DNA of 64,000 nt from Vermamoeba vermiformis (taxonomy: Eukaryota > Tubulinea > Echinamoebida). Shown one piece after another: positions 1 to 8,685 of the stretch (the stretch's first letter is position 1; each line of letters opens with the position of its first letter). Location: assembly GCA_045837725.1 (NCBI GenBank), contig JBEWZL010000175.1, positions 1-64,000 of the forward strand. Reading direction: 5' to 3'. Under the pieces are notes generated by a model. The model was not told where the DNA came from, made no database searches, and worked only from the letters and a program-made list of their open reading frames with translations. The translations under genes and the position numbers were made by a program.

Positions 1-1749
1 TGTTGCTCCTTGCATCAAAGTCAAAATTCTTACCAAGCTTGTGAACAGCAAGCAGTTGGGATGCCTCCTTGGAAAAAGCAGCCTTTTGTTCTTCTGAAGC
101 TGTTTCATAAGTCACGTTGGCAGCTTTGGCTAGCAAGTCGCACATTTGATCAATCAAAATAACCTTGTCCATTAGGTTAAGCTCCAGAAAGTTCTCTGTG
201 TCGTTTTTCTGCAAGTCCATGCCAACACAAAACAAATCCTGAATCAAAAGTTTAGATCAAGCAGATCAAAACTATTTCTACTTACTGGTTCATCCTTGGG
301 AACTAGCACTTTAACTTGAAATGCTTGCAGCAGCTCCCACAACATGAAGTAGTGCACTACAACAGCACGGTGCTGCCCTAAAAGTTCAAAGGTTAATCAA
401 CATAAAACAAGGTTGTGATCGCATACCAATGCAAACAGCATAGCTGATTTCCCCTGTTTGCTTGTGCTGAACAGGCACAATTGTTGGTGCTCCTTGGCTA
501 GTACTCCACGGAGTGCAGTTCACCATCAAATTTCGCACATGATCTAAGGACAGGGCACGGATGTTGAGACTGCATCCAGAAAGTTAGTTAATACAAACAA
601 ATTGAATTAGCAACTTACGCTCGTCCTTTTACAATACTATCAGCAGCAAAGATTGGCTTTGACATTGTGACTGTTGTTGCACCGTTTTGCAAGTCCTCCT
701 GACAAAATGCAACATTGAAGTGCGGCAACCTAAACAGATATTAATAATTAATTAAAGTTTTTCAATTTCACTTACTTGAAGCGATTAGGCCGGTTGCAAC
801 AAGGATTTGCACAGGGCTCTGTTGTTGGAGTAGTCAAAGTCGTCACAACAGAATAGTTCTCCATGTCCAGCTCAAAAGTCTGCAAAAAAAAAAAATGATT
901 ATCCGTGCATGGAATAAAATGACTATAGGTCGAGGCAGGACTCTAATGGCCGGCCATAAAAGAAAAATTAAAAAAAAAAACTGCCCACACCTGGATTCGA
1001 ACCTGCTCCAAGCACTGTAGCAGGCAGGACTCTATGGCTGGCCATAGAGGAAAAATAAAAAAAACTGCCCGCACCTGGATTCGAACCTGCTCCAGTGCTT
1101 TGGAAGGTGGGCCTCTATGGCCGGCCATAAAGAAAATAAAAAAAATTGCCTGCAGCTGGATTCGAACCTGCGCCTTTGAGGCAAATAGCAGAACTCTATG
1201 GCCGGCCATAAAGAAAATAAAAAAAAAACTGCCTGCACCTGGATTCGAACCTGCTCCAAGAACTGCAGCAGCAGGACTCTATGGCCGGCCATAAAGGAAA
1301 AATAAAAAAAACTGCCCGCAGCTGGATTCGAACCACAATGACAGGTTCGAGTCCCTCTGTGGCAATTGATTTTTTTTATTTTTGTTATGGCCGGCCATAA
1401 ATTTTGGTCTAAAAGTTGGTTCTCTGATCCGGACTTTTACGCAAGAAAGGCAAAAATTATAATTGATGGGCCATTTATCTTTATGATTAGATGTAAAATA
1501 AGTTAAAATTGCTGCATTTATTAAAAATAAATGTGCGTGATTTTTTCCGGACCAGATTTGATTTTAAAAAACCTTTTAATTTTATGCAGCAGGCAAAAAT
1601 ATCTTTAAAAAAACATTGCATAATATAATTAAGATATTTTAATATTATTTAAGCGCTTTGTTATAAAAATTACTTACATCCGTTGGTAAGTCCGGCAGCT
1701 TCTTTTGCACCAAAGTCTGTTGGTGTCGTGTTGCGGATTCTTCAGCCAT
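1..1749 (-). CDS. Unknown multi-exon protein, 3' end outside window
   Basis: I do not recognise the family. A six-exon model fits splice consensus and phase throughout: 1678-1749, 776-879, 619-729, 427-569, 286-377 and 238 to the window edge. The protein begins MAEESATRHQQ and has a Cys-rich motif PCANPCCNRPNRF near residue 55. A predicted globular stretch follows (VAFCQEDLQNGA, SLDHVRNLMVNCTPW), then an acidic, Asp/Glu-rich segment. No signal peptide or membrane segment is seen. The long first intron (880-1677) holds the first palindrome/B-box repeat cluster. The gene is divergent from the next one, with about 260 bases between starts, so a shared promoter is possible. It may belong to the same accessory element as its neighbours. 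The C-terminus is missing. Confidence 0.6.
941..1405. repeat. Palindrome plus tRNA T-arm tandem cluster 1
   Basis: Five units of about 80 bases lie between six copies of the palindrome TATGGCCGGCCATA (one copy has GGCTGGCC). On the minus strand each unit reads as a B-box or tRNA T-arm core (GGTTCGAATCC), then roughly ten G/C-rich bases, then a run of T, which resembles a Pol III terminator. The last unit ends with a head-to-head pair of T-arm cores: GGATTCGAACC, a 9-base spacer, then GGTTCGAGTCC. After that come TCTGTGGCA and a plus-strand T run. The cluster sits inside the first intron of the minus-strand gene. It could be a degenerate tRNA-derived SINE array or the end of a mobile element. 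Confidence 0.85.
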
Positions 1750-2009
1750 GATGTGAGAGTTGTGGTTGCGAGAGTAAACAAGCTTAAAAAAAGAAAGAAA
1801 TTTTTACCGTTACAAGTCGCGCAGATCAAAATTGAACAGCTGTAGAAACACAACAACACCTGCCTTTTACCCTAATTTTGGTAAGTAATATTAAATGTAA
1901 ATGTTTTTTATTGATTGCTGGTGTCAGTTCACCAGCAGTTCGTTGTACATGCTTAAATCCGATCCAAAAACTAATTTTTATTTTCAAAATTCAGGACTGA
2001 GCCAAAAAT

Positions 2010-3233
2010 ATGAACTTTGCTGACAAAATAATTATGCTCTATGCAGGTGAGTATTATTATATTTTTGTTCTGTCATCTGTCTCGGTGAATCCTGACATCT
2101 GGCATTTTTCAGGCAAACCTCCAGGATATAAACCAACCGAGGAGGAGAGTATGTACTTATCTTGTTATTGACACCTGTTTTACTAATTCTACCTCCTGTA
2201 GTAAAGAGGGTGAATGCGCTTGCCCGTGCCAAGTCCAAATCAAAGAAGCAGTCTGAAGGTAATACTGTTGAAATCTTATCGTTCTTAGTCATTCTAACTG
2301 TTAATAATAGAAACTTCTTCTGAGAGTGACCTCAGTGTAAACCGGTTTTCCCCACAAGGAGGTCCCACGAATGCTATTGATGTGGATGAGGTGCACGACA
2401 CAGCTTCTATTCCCAACCCTCCAGCCTCCCCTGCGCAATCCCCTCCCCTCATTTTTACTGCAAATGTCAATAGCTCCAAATTAATTGCGGAAATGCAGAA
2501 AAAATTCACCAACTTGGAAGTTATTGACTTGCAGTAAGTACAAATATTGTTAAATTGAATGTATGCTAATTGCTTGTTTTAGTGATCCAAATGGAATTTA
2601 CCACGTACTGCAGCCATACGCTATGCAAAGCATTGTGCAAATTCCTGTAAGTATTTCTTTTAGTTTTTTAATGCAATGCAATAGACACAAGGCTAACCAC
2701 ACAAATGACAGGTAATTAATTCTGCAAGGATTTCTGTTACTGTTCAAGGGCTTTATGAGTGCTTCAAGTTGTTTAAGCACAATCCAAACATCGACATGGT
2801 TATGTTGCAAAAACATCAAGAAAAGATCGTGCGCAAAGAGCCAGCAAAAGATTTACTTGGTTGGCAATTGGTAAGTAACTTTATTTTTACTTCAAATATA
2901 AGCTTATATTTAAATTACATGACTTTACAGGGGGAAAAAAGCACAACCTTAGTTTCTGCCGAGATTGCGCACCATCTGTTCCACATTTTGCCATACTTAT
3001 GGGTGATGGAGAAATCAAAGCCAATTTGCTTGAAGTTTCTTCGTGATTTTCTTAAGGATGGAAAAAGGCTCCTGCTACTTGACTCTGCCAACAATTTTGA
3101 TATCAACGACTATTCCTCCCCTGTTTCCGTTGCGACTCTTGTTAAATTAATTCTTGAAGATCAGGCACAAGCAATAATAGAGGATATCAAGAACACATAT
3201 GACAATGTAGATCTGAGCATGTATTCTCTGTAA
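2010..3233 (+). CDS. Unknown multi-exon protein with Ser-rich acidic linker
   Basis: No family was recognised. A seven-exon model holds phase from MNFADKIIMLYA to the stop. Small exons encode GKPPGYKPTEEE and a Lys-rich stretch (ARAKSKSKKQSE). These are followed by a Ser/Asp/Pro-rich linker (SSESDLS, PNPPASPAQSPP) and a larger predicted globular C-terminal half of about 170 residues. That half includes LHDPNGIYHVLQPY, a helical segment around KHQEKIVRKEPAKDLL, and SAEIAHHLFHILPYLW. A nuclear or DNA-associated role would suit the basic and acidic N-terminal part, but this is inference. It is divergent from the gene on its left, and the second palindrome/B-box cluster begins about 230 bases after its stop. 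Confidence 0.65.
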
Positions 3234-3461
3234 ATAAATGAAGTTCATGCAAATTTCTTTTTGTTGGATCAGGCCTTTTTGGAACCTGTGGCAGTGCACA
3301 GGATAGAATAGAATATGATACAATAGAATATACATGAAGGGATAGCAATATTTGGCATTAACATGGTGAGAGTTTGAGAATTTGGAAGAGGCGGGATCTG
3401 CTCAGCAGAAATGTTAAGTTCAAGTTGCAAGAAGACAACCAAACAGCAAATTTCGAATATT

Positions 3462-3755
3462 ATGGCTGGTCATAAAGATAGACATTATGCCATGATAAAC
3501 TTGCAATTGAACCCAGGACTTTGGCAGGAGTCAATTTATGGCTGGCCATAAAGTAAAAATAAGATATTTGCCCACACCTGGAATTGAACCTGCGCCAATG
3601 TTGCAGCAACTCTATGGCCGGCCATAGAGGGAAAATAAAAAACTGCCCACACTTGGATTTGAACCTGCGCCTGGATTCAAACCACGATGACAGGTTCGAG
3701 TCCCACTGTGGCCATAGATTTTTTTTATTTCTGTTATGGCTGGCCATAGACAAAC
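3462..3755. repeat. Palindrome plus tRNA T-arm tandem cluster 2
   Basis: This has the same design as the cluster near 1 kb but is shorter and more diverged. Four palindrome copies (TATGGCTGGTCATA, TATGGCTGGCCATA, TATGGCCGGCCATA, TATGGCTGGCCATA) bound three units carrying reversed T-arm cores. The third unit again ends in the head-to-head pair (GGATTCAAACC, 9 bases, GGTTCGAGTCC), then CACTGTGGCCA and a T8 run. The final unit of both clusters is thus the same structured module in the same orientation. The two clusters bracket one complete gene and the 5' end of another, which is compatible with repeats at or near element borders. Confidence 0.8.
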
Positions 3756-4050
3756 AACGAAATTGCCCACACCATGCTTCTCAGGCCTAATTTGTCACCA
3801 CACCATTTACAAGCTTCATTTTAATGCAGCTTTTATTAGATGAAAATCAAACCAACTACACTAAGGCAATATTAAACACTTTGCCTGCAATGCAGTCAAT
3901 GCATCACTTGCGTAAGCCACAAAGCCATCTGCAAAAATCCATCAGCCCAATCACAGTATGTAAGTACTGTCAGAGCTCGCTTTGACACGGAATTCAAATT
4001 GGTCACTCCAGAACTACCCCAGTGCATCTGTGCCATGGTTGCAAAGTTAA
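3756..4050. other. No gene seen
   Basis: This stretch is unique, AT-rich sequence between the palindrome cluster and the 50-base tandem array. I see no convincing exon on either strand. Confidence 0.5.
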
Positions 4051-4254
4051 CCCCCTTGTTGACCAAGTTTGACCAGACCCCGTCCGCGCCACGGGGACGC
4101 CCCCTTGTTGACCAAGTTTGACCAGACCCCCGTCCGTGCCACGGGGACGCCTCCTTGTTGACCAAGTTTGACCAGACCCCCGTCCGCACCATGGGGACGC
4201 CTCCTTGTTGACCAAGTTTGACCAGACCCCGTCCGCGCCGCGGGGACGCCCCTG
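4051..4254. repeat. Four-copy ~50-base GC-rich tandem array
   Basis: Four units with starts spaced 49, 50 and 50 bases apart each read CCTTGTTGACCAAGTTTGAC, then CAGACCCC and GTCCGCGCCACGGGGACGC with minor changes. The array is much richer in GC than its surroundings. Minus-strand frames through it are open but simply repeat the same 16-17 residues, so I do not call it coding. Confidence 0.9.
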
Positions 4255-4299
4255 TAAAAAAAGTTAAAAAGTTAAACCCTAAAGTGGAAGTTAGCCCTA

Positions 4300-5990
4300 C
4301 ATAGTATACTAATTAACTTACATAACCTCCGCTAGCGTATTTTCTTGGATTCGAATCCGCTCAAGTTGCGGATCGTTCGTATTAAATTCGATTTGGAGGA
4401 TTTAGCTCGCGATCTAACTTAATGAGGAGCTTCACTTCGCTTTGATCTGACCATAGTACGTATAATGAGTAAATTAAACAACAATAATATTTAGAGGAAG
4501 CGCTTACCTTGATATCAAGCAATTAATCGCGCTGACTTTCAGGGATCAACGCGGGCCCTGAGGATAAAAAAATTCCTCCTTGAAAATACTCACAGAAGAG
4601 TTAGTAAAAGTATTATAATGACTAATAGCCTAAATAAACTTACCTTAATGCTTCCAACTTTGTTTTTGTGTCACCAATCCGGGTAAGTTGCGGATCCGCT
4701 TTCTACGTAACGTCACCGAATTCAGTGACTCTGATTTAAAATATTATATTAGCATATACGATTGATTGGGTTATGCTACTTACGGGTCTGTAATTTGTCA
4801 TGAATCAAAAAAAAATGCTCGCGTCAGATCGCGCCTCCAACGATCGTAAAAATAGCCAACGTGCTCTTACCTGAAGTAAAAACAATATCGATAAGTATGA
4901 TATGTTATTTAACGCGTTCTACTTACTTGTAGCACGATCAATGTCGGAAATTCGTGCACCAGATCGCGTTCCCGAATCCACGCAATTTTGGAATCAACTA
5001 ATTGCTCTGTATAATAAACGATATTAGTACCTTTATATACCAATATAACAATTATTTAACTTACTTGTAGCGCGATCAATGCGCTACGTGAAAATTTATC
5101 TTGAGTTGTGGTGCTCGATCTGCGTCTGTTCTCGTAAATAACCCTTCACTCATTTCTAATTTGCCAACTAAACAATAAAATGATATTAAAATAATTGTTA
5201 CATATGTTTTATAATGCAATTTACTTACTCTTAAGCGTTCGTGGTCGCGCCAAGCAAAATTTATCAGATCGAGCCCGTACTTCTTGATCAACTTCATCGG
5301 GCTCGAACGTTCGTGGGAGCATTCCTACTAATACAGCGCGTTAGTACTTGGCTTTTTAATTATTAATATAAACTTACCATCGATGTCTTATTCTTTAAAT
5401 GGAAATTGTTGACGCGCCCAAAGTCGAGGATCTGGAACGTTCCCGAGTCAATTAGACTATTCCTGTATTATAAAACGTTAGTACTACTATAATACTATCG
5501 ATTTATACCATTAATATTTCTAACTTACCCCTAGATGTAAATTTTTATCGCGTGAAGATCGCGATCTAGATCCGTTCTCATGTTCACTCAAGGCCTAATA
5601 AATAGAGTTAGATTGTAGAATTTTAGATATTTAACTATCCAAATGCACTTACCGGTCAAGAAAACTTTGGCATGTCACGGATCGAGTTTTCGATCGGCTC
5701 AGCGGTCTGGGTCCGTGCCTTCTTCATAAAACCTGCAAAATTACGATTAATAAAATATATAAACGATAATGTAAATAACTATTTAACTTTGGTTCGAGCG
5801 GAAAGCTCGATCCGAATATCAATTAATTTTTTTTAACCTTGAATTTAAATTTCAAAAAGACGCGTTCATCGCGTCATATTCGTTATTTTTATTAAAATAA
5901 AATAGCTTACTAATTATTTCGATGTGGCCAACGAGTCATCTGATCGCGGACAAATTGCTGACTCGTTTGTTGCGCACCAAGGACGCTGAA
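4300..5990 (-). other. Series of minus-strand splice-like exons, little coding capacity
   Basis: About ten strong minus-strand splice donors (GTAAGT-like) occur every 100-170 bases, each preceded by a plausible acceptor. They would define exons of roughly 60-110 bases rich in GATCGCG and TTGCGGATC words. Two neighbouring exons (about 5225-5334 and 5076-5166) join in phase and encode FEPDEVDQEVRARSD, then LEMSEGLFTRTDADRAPQ, ending in a stop. The upstream exons do not join to them in frame, and another exon (about 5655-5738) opens MKKARTQTAEP and stops before its donor. This may be a spliced non-coding transcript or a decayed gene. I could not derive a full protein. Confidence 0.4.
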
Positions 5991-6600
5991 AGTCGTTTGA
6001 ATCTAAGTTCGCATCTAATTATAATCCACATAACTCGCGCTGAACGGCCGTTGCTACCGTGGCGCGCCACTGTGTGCTGTTTTCCTCGATAATTAACAAA
6101 TTTTACGACCCTTGTGGTCGATATGTTGCATTGCTGATGCGAAATAACACGGGGTCGACCGTTTTCACATCAGCTCTCGATCTAAATAACTCGCGCTGGA
6201 ACGGCTCTGATGCCGCGGCGGGTTGCTTTCAGCTGCAATAAATAATAAATCGACGCTTGTGGTCGATCTGTCAAAGTTTTTTGCGTAATTCAATAGCAAC
6301 GGACACTTCCTTATTTAGTCCTGCCAAAAACCGACCTCGCGTGAAAACCGACGTGCGTCGAACAGCACGTGCCGCCAAAAAATGTTTGTGCTGGGATAAA
6401 TCCTGGCACTGCCGACAAATTTACACACACGAAACTTGCGGAATAAACACCCACCAACACCACGATCACCACAATGGTCGTGTAATTAATTTTATTTTTT
6501 AATTTTCTTGCACTTATCGTTGCGTTGTTGAACGCAACAGCAACAGTGGCTGTAACTAGGTTACTGGTTGTGCCGATCGGCTGCCAGTTGCCAATATGTG
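5991..6600. other. Non-coding, with a diverged ~200-base direct repeat
   Basis: Two imperfect copies lie near 6030-6130 and 6185-6275. They share a GAACGGC(T/C)..TGC block with a G/C-rich centre and then GACC(C)TTGTGGTCGAT. No exon was convincing. The short ORFs here are not bounded by good splice signals. Confidence 0.4.
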
Positions 6601-6713
6601 CTCGTACAGTGCGTAGTGCACTGAGGTGAGTTTTTCCAGCCTCAATTAAATAATTACGGGAGAATTAATTTAATATTTAGTTTTTTCATCCGGTTGGTCG
6701 TAGGTCACTCGCA

Positions 6714-7074
6714 ATGTTCTTCGAGCTCACTGTGGAGCTTCTGCAACCAAACTACAAATGTCATGCTTTTAGGTTGGTAGCTCACGAGTGTGCAGAATTC
6801 GTTAAGCAAAATAATTTTAAATCCGTGTGTTCAGATGCACAGCATCTAACATTCACTGTTCGTGTAGGGCTGACCCCACCAAGTACATACATATTGCATG
6901 GTAAAAGACTTGGAGTATTGGTACTGCTTGCAACTGAGCCTCCAGCACTCGGTAAGTCAGTTCGAATTAGTTTTTTTCACATCTCTAACGAATCTCCTAG
7001 TGCACGTTCAAGCAGAAGTTCTCCCGGTACAACGAATTCTTACGCGTGGATACTTAATTTACGAATATTTATGA
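6714..7074 (+). CDS. Small two-exon unknown protein
   Basis: Exons 6714-6951 and 7001-7074 join in phase to give a 103-residue protein beginning MFFELTVELLQPNYKC and ending RILTRGYLIYEYL. The intron has a good donor (GGTAAGTC) and acceptor (CTCCTAG). The protein has alternating hydrophobic strands (HLTFTVRVGL, RLGVLVLLATEPPAL, VHVQAEVLPV), which suggests a small beta fold. There is no signal peptide or known motif. An upstream leader intron may end just before the start, at GTCGTAG. The stop is followed by the GTCTCC/GGAGAC hairpin array. It lies within the accessory region, and its function is unknown. Confidence 0.5.
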
Positions 7075-7140
7075 ACATGGTACAAGCTGCTGTTGGCACA
7101 TTACAACCCAGGGTAAGTTAGTTTTTTCAGCAACAAATTT

Positions 7141-7375
7141 TGGACATTGTTTTTTTCGACATCGTCTCCCACTGGAGACGACCTCTGTTGGACTTAGTTT
7201 TTTTTCGACATCGTCTCCCGCTGGAGACGACCTCTGTCGGACTTAGTTTTTTTTGGACATCGTCTCCCGCTGGAGACGACCTTGAAAGGTTTAAATTTAT
7301 TTTTGTTCGTGACCAGCGCGGTCACGGGCTTTGGACATTGTTTTTTTTTACATCGTCTCCCAATGGAGACAACCT
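7141..7375. repeat. 49-base hairpin tandem array (GTCTCC/GGAGAC)
   Basis: Three exact-period units start near 7161, 7210 and 7259, with a fourth displaced copy near 7352. Each has a T run, then ATCGTCTCC, a four-base loop and GGAGACGACCT. The hairpin stem is kept in all copies, with one stem change in the last. It follows the stop of the small upstream gene. Confidence 0.85.
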
Positions 7376-7559
7376 TGAACTACTTTAATTTAGTTAACCA
7401 GTGTGGTCATGAAGTTTTTGACTTGCCAGTTGTGTTTTATTCTAACTTTTTACATTCAGGTTTTTAATTATTGTATTGTAAAATAAAAACTCTTTCAATA
7501 TTTAATGTCTCTGGTGGTGTTTAATTAGTCTAGTTAGCTCCTGGCAACTCTCAATAGTG

Positions 7560-7682
7560 CTCAGTGGCTATCGTCAGCGCTCGACGACTCCCGTCAGTGC
7601 TCGACGACTCTCGTCAGTGCTCGATGACTCTCGTCAGTGCTCGACGACTCTCTTCAGTGCTCAGCGACTCTTGTCAGCTCAC
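7560..7682. repeat. 20-base tandem array
   Basis: About six copies of GTCAGTGCTCGACGACTCTC with scattered changes. The open frame across it only repeats the same peptide and is not called as a gene. Confidence 0.85.
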
Positions 7683-7816
7683 AAGCTACTTAGAAACGTG
7701 TATTGCTTCCATTTGGTCAAAAATTCCAAGTGATCCAACAATATACTCCAAATTCTGTTGCTTGTGAATAGTTTCGAGGGCTAGCCCTGTTTGGCCAAGC
7801 CCTGTAGTATATATGA

Positions 7817-7936
7817 ATGACCTCTCACGTTGTCGCCTTGAAGGTAACGACCTCTCATGTCATCGCCTTGAAGGTCACGACCTCCAATGTTGTTGCCTTG
7901 GAGGCGATGACCTCTGGTGTTGTACAGAGGATATTT
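7817..7936. repeat. 30-base tandem array with open 10-residue repeat frame
   Basis: Four units with 30-base spacing begin GACCTC. The plus frame encodes MTSHVVALKV, TTSHVIALKV, TTSNVVALEA and MTSGVVQRIF, and a stop follows further on. Since 30 is a multiple of three, an open repeat frame is expected by chance, and there is no clean splice into the next gene. I treat it as a repeat rather than a CDS. Confidence 0.8.
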
Positions 7937-8030
7937 CATGCGTTGGCCATTCGACTTAGTATTTTTTCCATAACCCAAACATCCGTCAACCCCAAGTATA
8001 TATAAAATAACTTTTGACCTTTTCGTGTAG

Positions 8031-8661
8031 GAAGAAATATCAGCAAATGCTCTACGAGATGCCTTCGTTGACAACCTTGATTGGGTGGCAGCACATTACA
8101 TGCCCTGGCTTAACAACGCACGAAAGAATATGACACAAAAAGAACTCAAGTACTGCAAGGCGCAAGTAAGCTTATTCTTTAACAAATCACCTTAATTAAC
8201 TAATCTTTATTGCAGGCCTCTCATTATTGGCATAATGAGCGCAACAAAATTAATGCGCACATTTTGTCGCTGCTTGGCAATTCACGCGCATCTGAGCACT
8301 TGGCAGAGATTGTCAATGATCACCAATACCTTACAACTGACGAATCAGGTAAGCAATGGCTCCTTCAAGAATGTCGTGTCATAATGGACCCCAAGTGCAC
8401 TGTGCACAACAAGTTGACGCCTTCGACTGCACTGACAAAGCACGTGATGGACAAGATAATTGCCGTTGCAGGTAAACAATTAATACCTAATTAAAAACAA
8501 TAGTACTAACACAGTGTATAGGAAAGTCCGTGGCTAAGGCAGAGAAGGCCTTGGCTCAATTTGCAAAGCGAGCGACATCTGCGATCGCGGAAAAGCACGG
8601 TTTTGGTGAGCACTCTGAAAAACCAGCAAAAAAGATGGGCAAGAAAAGAAGTATTAGATAA
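8031..8661 (+). CDS. Unknown small basic-tailed protein, start unresolved
   Basis: Three exons (8031-8165, 8216-8471, 8522-8661) join in phase and end with a Lys/Arg-rich tail (KKMGKKRSIR). The encoded part is about 176 residues and mostly helical: RDAFVDNLDWVAAHYMPWLN, KYCKAQASHYWHNERNKINA, LAEIVNDHQYL and AKAEKALAQFAKRA. Conserved-looking Trp and His residues suggest a real fold, but I do not recognise the family. The first coding exon must lie upstream of the acceptor at 8030, possibly across the 30-base repeat array; I found no in-phase start. A donor-like GGTAAGC within exon 2 (near 8348) is read through in this model. The 3' end is about 25 bases from the stop of the convergent DUF7869-like gene. 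Confidence 0.55.
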
Positions 8662-8685
8662 AAAATAAAAATTGTTGATTTTACT

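Noticed and set aside
943-1294. Overlapping 80-90 residue ORFs on both strands
   Set aside because: They run through the palindrome/B-box tandem array, and their peptides simply repeat the unit. No splice context supports coding.
941-1405. CRISPR-like array
   Set aside because: The units differ throughout, the spacer-like parts are themselves related, and the genome is eukaryotic.
3896-4215. Minus-strand ORFs of 70-98 residues repeating a Gly/Thr/Trp peptide
   Set aside because: They are translations of the 50-base tandem array with no independent evidence of a gene.
7564-7767. ORF of 67 residues over the 20-base repeat
   Set aside because: Low-complexity repeat frame. It ends without splice signals and has no start context.
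7817-8005. 10-residue-repeat ORF as the missing first exon of the downstream gene
   Set aside because: Its only usable donor gives the wrong phase for the exon at 8031.
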